From the NCBI GenBank assembly GCA_030618505.1, contig JAUXDF010000134.1:1-7839 (forward strand): a stretch of 7,839 bases of DNA. The letters are read 5' to 3'. A model generated the notes under the pieces. The model saw nothing but the letters and a program-made list of their open reading frames with translations, was not told the DNA's origin and did not search any database. Every line of letters starts with the position of its first letter. Within the stretch, counting starts at the first letter, position 1. Both the position numbers and the translations under genes were made by a program. Origin of the DNA: Spongiibacteraceae bacterium (GTDB lineage: Bacteria > Pseudomonadota > Gammaproteobacteria > Pseudomonadales > PIVM01). Below are positions 6,053-7,839 of this stretch, one piece after another.

Positions 6053-6062
6053 AGCTCGGCCG

Positions 6063-6617
6063 CTATTTACGCGGCGGTTTAACAATAAAATGCTCTCGAT
6101 AATAGACCAACTCGGCAATGGACTCTTTAACATCATCCAACGCCAAATGGTTAGCCTTCTTCTTAAAGCCTTTTAAAATTTCCGGATTCCAGCGCGATGC
6201 CAGCTCCTTCAATGAACTGACATCAAGATTACGATAGTGAAAGTAGTCCTCGAGCTGAGGCATATGGCGGGCCAGAAAACGACGATCCTGGCAGATGCTA
6301 TTACCACACATCGGGGACGCACCACGATCAACATGCTGGCGAAGAAATTCCAGCGTGCGCTTTTCAGCCTGCTGCTCGGTAATTTTGGAGCTACGCACAC
6401 GATCAACCAGCCCGGATTTACCGTGCTGGGTGGTATTCCATTCATCCATGCCGCCCATCACCGCATCGGACTGATGAATCGCCAGTTCCGGGCCGATAGC
6501 CAGCGGATTAAGCTCGGAATCTGTTATCATCGTAGCGATCTCTATAATGAGATCATTTTCGGTATCCAGACCGGTCATTTCCAAATCGATCCAGATTAGG
6601 TTATGTTCTCGTGCCAT
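6063..6617 (-). CDS. orn: Oligoribonuclease (DEDDh 3'-5' exoribonuclease)
   Basis: Orn degrades very short RNAs, especially dinucleotides including pGpG from cyclic-di-GMP breakdown, to mononucleotides in the cytoplasm, and is essential in many gammaproteobacteria. With the start at 6617 it has 184 residues, close to the E. coli enzyme. The DEDDh catalytic set is complete: Asp11 and Glu13 (WIDLEMTGLD), Asp111 (CGNSICQDRRF), His157 and Asp162 (NHLALDDVKES). The region HYRNLDVSSLKELASRW (127-143) is also characteristic. An upstream in-frame ATG at 6635 is rejected, because the family begins at the MAREHNLIWIDLEMTG point and the predicted transcript start (about 6643) leaves that ATG only a few bases of leader. 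A poor AGATGGA serves as ribosome-binding site. The gene is divergent from rsgA with 54 bp between starts, an arrangement also found in Pseudomonas. Confidence 0.97.
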   Translation of the reverse strand: MAREHNLIWIDLEMTGLDTENDLIIEIATMITDSELNPLAIGPELAIHQSDAVMGGMDEWNTTQHGKSGLVDRVRSSKITEQQAEKRTLEFLRQHVDRGASPMCGNSICQDRRFLARHMPQLEDYFHYRNLDVSSLKELASRWNPEILKGFKKKANHLALDDVKESIAELVYYREHFIVKPPRK

Positions 6618-6649
6618 ATATCCATCTCTGAGCATAGTATTGAATCATG

Positions 6650-6658
6650 ATTGTAGCA
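6650..6658 (-). promoter_or_regulatory. Extended -10 promoter for orn
   Basis: On the minus strand TGCTACAAT (6658-6650) fits an extended -10 element (TGn plus TACAAT, five of six consensus bases). No good -35 is present 17 bases upstream, which is normal for extended -10 promoters. It would start transcription near 6643, about 25 bases before the chosen orn ATG. I see no equally good promoter for rsgA in the same gap. Confidence 0.5.
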
Positions 6659-6671
6659 GATCACCCGGCGC

Positions 6672-7691
6672 ATGAGTAAACGTCGCCTGACTCGCCAGCA
6701 ACAGTGGCGTATAAAAAAAATTCAGGACGAACGTGCTGAACGCGCCAACAAACGTGACGAGGCCGCCGATAAAGCCATCCAGGAAGGCGATCTTGGCCCG
6801 GAGCAACGTGGACTGCTTATCTCCCACTTTGGCACCCAGGTCGATGTCGAAGCGCTTGAAGGAGAGCAACAAGGGGAAATTCAACGTTGCCATATCCGCG
6901 CCAACCTTGATGCATTAGTCACGGGTGATGAGGTTATCTGGCGCCCGGGCAAACCCACCGGTGTTATTGTTGCCAACCAGCCGCGACGATCACTACTGGT
7001 TCGCCCCGACAGCCAGGGGCAGATAAAACCGGTGGCCAGCAACATCGACCTGATTGTTATCGTCATCGCCTGTGAACCCAGACCCCACGCCAATCTGATT
7101 GATCGTTACCTGGTGGCGGCGGAAAATGTCGGTATTACACCAATGCTTCTGCTGAATAAGACTGATCTGCTCAATGACGACAATCAGGCAGCGATTGAAG
7201 AGTTGCTGCATATCTACCCGACACTGAATTACCCGGTGGTGCGTGCCTCCACCAAAACCTTGCACGGCCTTGATGAACTCAAAACACTGCTGGCAGACCA
7301 TACCAGTGTTTTTGTTGGCCAGTCCGGTGTGGGAAAATCATCGCTGATCAATGCCCTGCTGCCGGGTTGTGATATCAAGGTCGGCGAACTGTCAGCGGCG
7401 ATGGGCAAGGGCAAGCACACCACCACCACCGCGCGCCTGTTTCACTTCCCTGATGGCGGCGATCTGATTGACTCCCCCGGTATCCGTGAGTTCAGCTTAT
7501 GGCATATGGATCAACAACAGCTGCTGGATGGTTTTATCGAATTTCGACCCCATATAGGCTATTGCCGTTTTCGTGATTGCAAACACGATCGCGAGCCCGG
7601 TTGTGCCATCCTTGCGGCTCTCGATAGTGGAGAGATCAGCGAACGGCGCATGAACAGCTTTCGCCATATTGTTAGCTCACTGGATCAATGA
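6672..7691 (+). CDS. rsgA: Small ribosomal subunit biogenesis GTPase RsgA (YjeQ)
   Basis: RsgA is a ribosome-stimulated GTPase that checks late maturation of the 30S subunit and helps release assembly factors such as RbfA. The 339 residues show its circularly permuted G domain. After a basic, glutamine-rich N-terminus (1-35) and an OB-fold (about 45-115) come G4 (NKTD, 162-165), a G5-like ASTK (192-195), G1/P-loop (GQSGVGKSS, 216-224), G2 threonines (250-253) and G3 (DSPG, 267-270). The C-terminal zinc site is complete with Cys298, Cys303, His305 and Cys311. Length is normal and nothing is missing. The ATG at 6672 has a weak ribosome-binding region, but MSKRRLTRQQQWRIKKIQ is the usual family start. 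It is divergent from orn; the next gene on the same strand has its own promoter. Confidence 0.97.
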   Translation: MSKRRLTRQQQWRIKKIQDERAERANKRDEAADKAIQEGDLGPEQRGLLISHFGTQVDVEALEGEQQGEIQRCHIRANLDALVTGDEVIWRPGKPTGVIVANQPRRSLLVRPDSQGQIKPVASNIDLIVIVIACEPRPHANLIDRYLVAAENVGITPMLLLNKTDLLNDDNQAAIEELLHIYPTLNYPVVRASTKTLHGLDELKTLLADHTSVFVGQSGVGKSSLINALLPGCDIKVGELSAAMGKGKHTTTTARLFHFPDGGDLIDSPGIREFSLWHMDQQQLLDGFIEFRPHIGYCRFRDCKHDREPGCAILAALDSGEISERRMNSFRHIVSSLDQ

Positions 7692-7723
7692 GCCATTAAT
7701 CAAAACAGCCGATAAAAGAAGCA

Positions 7724-7752
7724 CTGACAGTCAAATTATCATTCAGTACAAT
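7724..7752 (+). promoter_or_regulatory. Strong sigma70-type promoter for the sulfurtransferase gene
   Basis: CTGACA (7724-7729) and TACAAT (7747-7752) each match five of six consensus bases and are separated by exactly 17 bases. The expected transcript start is near 7759, about 27 bases before the ATG at 7786. The gap 7692-7785 shows no convincing terminator for rsgA, only AAAGAAG and CTTCTTT, which could pair across a long loop. Confidence 0.65.
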
Positions 7753-7785
7753 GCCTCTTCTTTGATTTACAAGCAGATAGCCTAA

Positions 7786-7839
7786 ATGAAGACAACATCC
7801 ACCGATTTACCGCTCCTGCTCAGCACTGAACAGCTCGCC
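7786..7839 (+). CDS. Probable rhodanese-type sulfurtransferase, N-terminal fragment
   Basis: Eighteen codons from ATG at 7786 run off the window end (MKTTSTDLPLLLSTEQLA). The pattern of a polar start, a short hydrophobic strand and then S-x-x-x-L-A resembles the N-terminus of two-domain rhodaneses/thiosulfate sulfurtransferases, which transfer sulfane sulfur to cyanide or other thiophiles through an active-site cysteine that is not visible here. Context adds some support, because in Pseudomonas an rhdA-type gene lies near orn and rsgA, followed by psd. The gene has a good promoter but a weak ribosome-binding site. The identification rests on very little sequence and could be wrong. Confidence 0.4.
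   Translation, partial: MKTTSTDLPLLLSTEQLA

Larger units (their letters stand above)
5792..6062. other. 271-bp intergenic region, no convincing gene; probable synteny junction
   Basis: This gap separates the ygfB start from the orn stop and should hold the ygfB promoter, though I see no strong one. It contains a 5-bp stem hairpin CCTGT-TTATG-ACAGG (5821-5835), a loose AGTGTT/AACACT pair (5888-5893 and 5917-5922), a possible 18-codon reading frame on the plus strand, and an AT-rich hairpin near 6035-6052. In many relatives ygfB is divergent from zapA followed by 6S RNA. I find no trace of either here, so this may be where two conserved chromosomal blocks were joined. Confidence 0.5.

Noticed and set aside
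5792..6062. 6S RNA or zapA next to ygfB
   Set aside because: Neither a ZapA-like reading frame nor the long bulged 6S hairpin with its conserved central bubble could be found.
1..7839. CRISPR array, tRNA or rRNA genes
   Set aside because: No regularly spaced direct repeats, no tRNA cloverleaf with TTCGA arm and no rRNA sequence were seen.

Overview
The window reads as a chromosomal segment of a gammaproteobacterium, probably on the Pseudomonas/Cellvibrio-like side of the class. The protein families and gene neighbourhoods (ygfB-pepP; iron ABC genes next to gcv; divergent orn/rsgA followed by a likely sulfurtransferase) resemble that group. This taxonomic reading is inference from gene content; no rRNA or tRNA gene is present.

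Layout, left to right. Positions 1-341 (minus) hold the first 113 codons of gcvH (glycine cleavage H protein); its 3' end lies outside the window. Positions 462-3268 (minus) hold a two-gene ferric-iron ABC transporter operon: a double-length permease and its periplasmic binding protein. A sigma70-like promoter whose -10 lies inside a near-consensus Fur box precedes it. No ATPase gene is adjacent. Positions 3405-3635 hold what looks like a decayed 5' end of ubiH, followed by a 156-bp hairpin element with perfect 22-bp terminal inverted repeats. Positions 3632-4963 (minus) are pepP, whose stop codon lies in the end of that hairpin. Positions 5008-5180 are a second miniature element, a near-complete 163-bp imperfect palindrome flanked by TTTAA direct repeats. 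Positions 5177-5791 (minus) are the UPF0149 gene ygfB. Positions 5792-6062 have no convincing gene. Positions 6063-6617 (minus) are orn, divergent from rsgA at 6672-7691 (plus). A good sigma70-like promoter at 7724-7752 then leads to the first 18 codons of a probable rhodanese-type sulfurtransferase.

The genes are mostly housekeeping: one-carbon metabolism, iron uptake, peptide processing, nano-RNA degradation and ribosome maturation. I see no new multi-gene defence or biosynthetic system. The unusual part is 3.4-5.2 kb. In many gammaproteobacteria ygfB, pepP and ubiH form a tight operon. Here each of the two junctions has been invaded by a different miniature inverted-repeat element, each inserted at or next to a stop codon, and ubiH appears reduced to about 25 recognisable codons. 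The ygfB-zapA/6S RNA side of the neighbourhood is also missing: ygfB is followed by orn, so 5792-6062 is probably a second synteny breakpoint.
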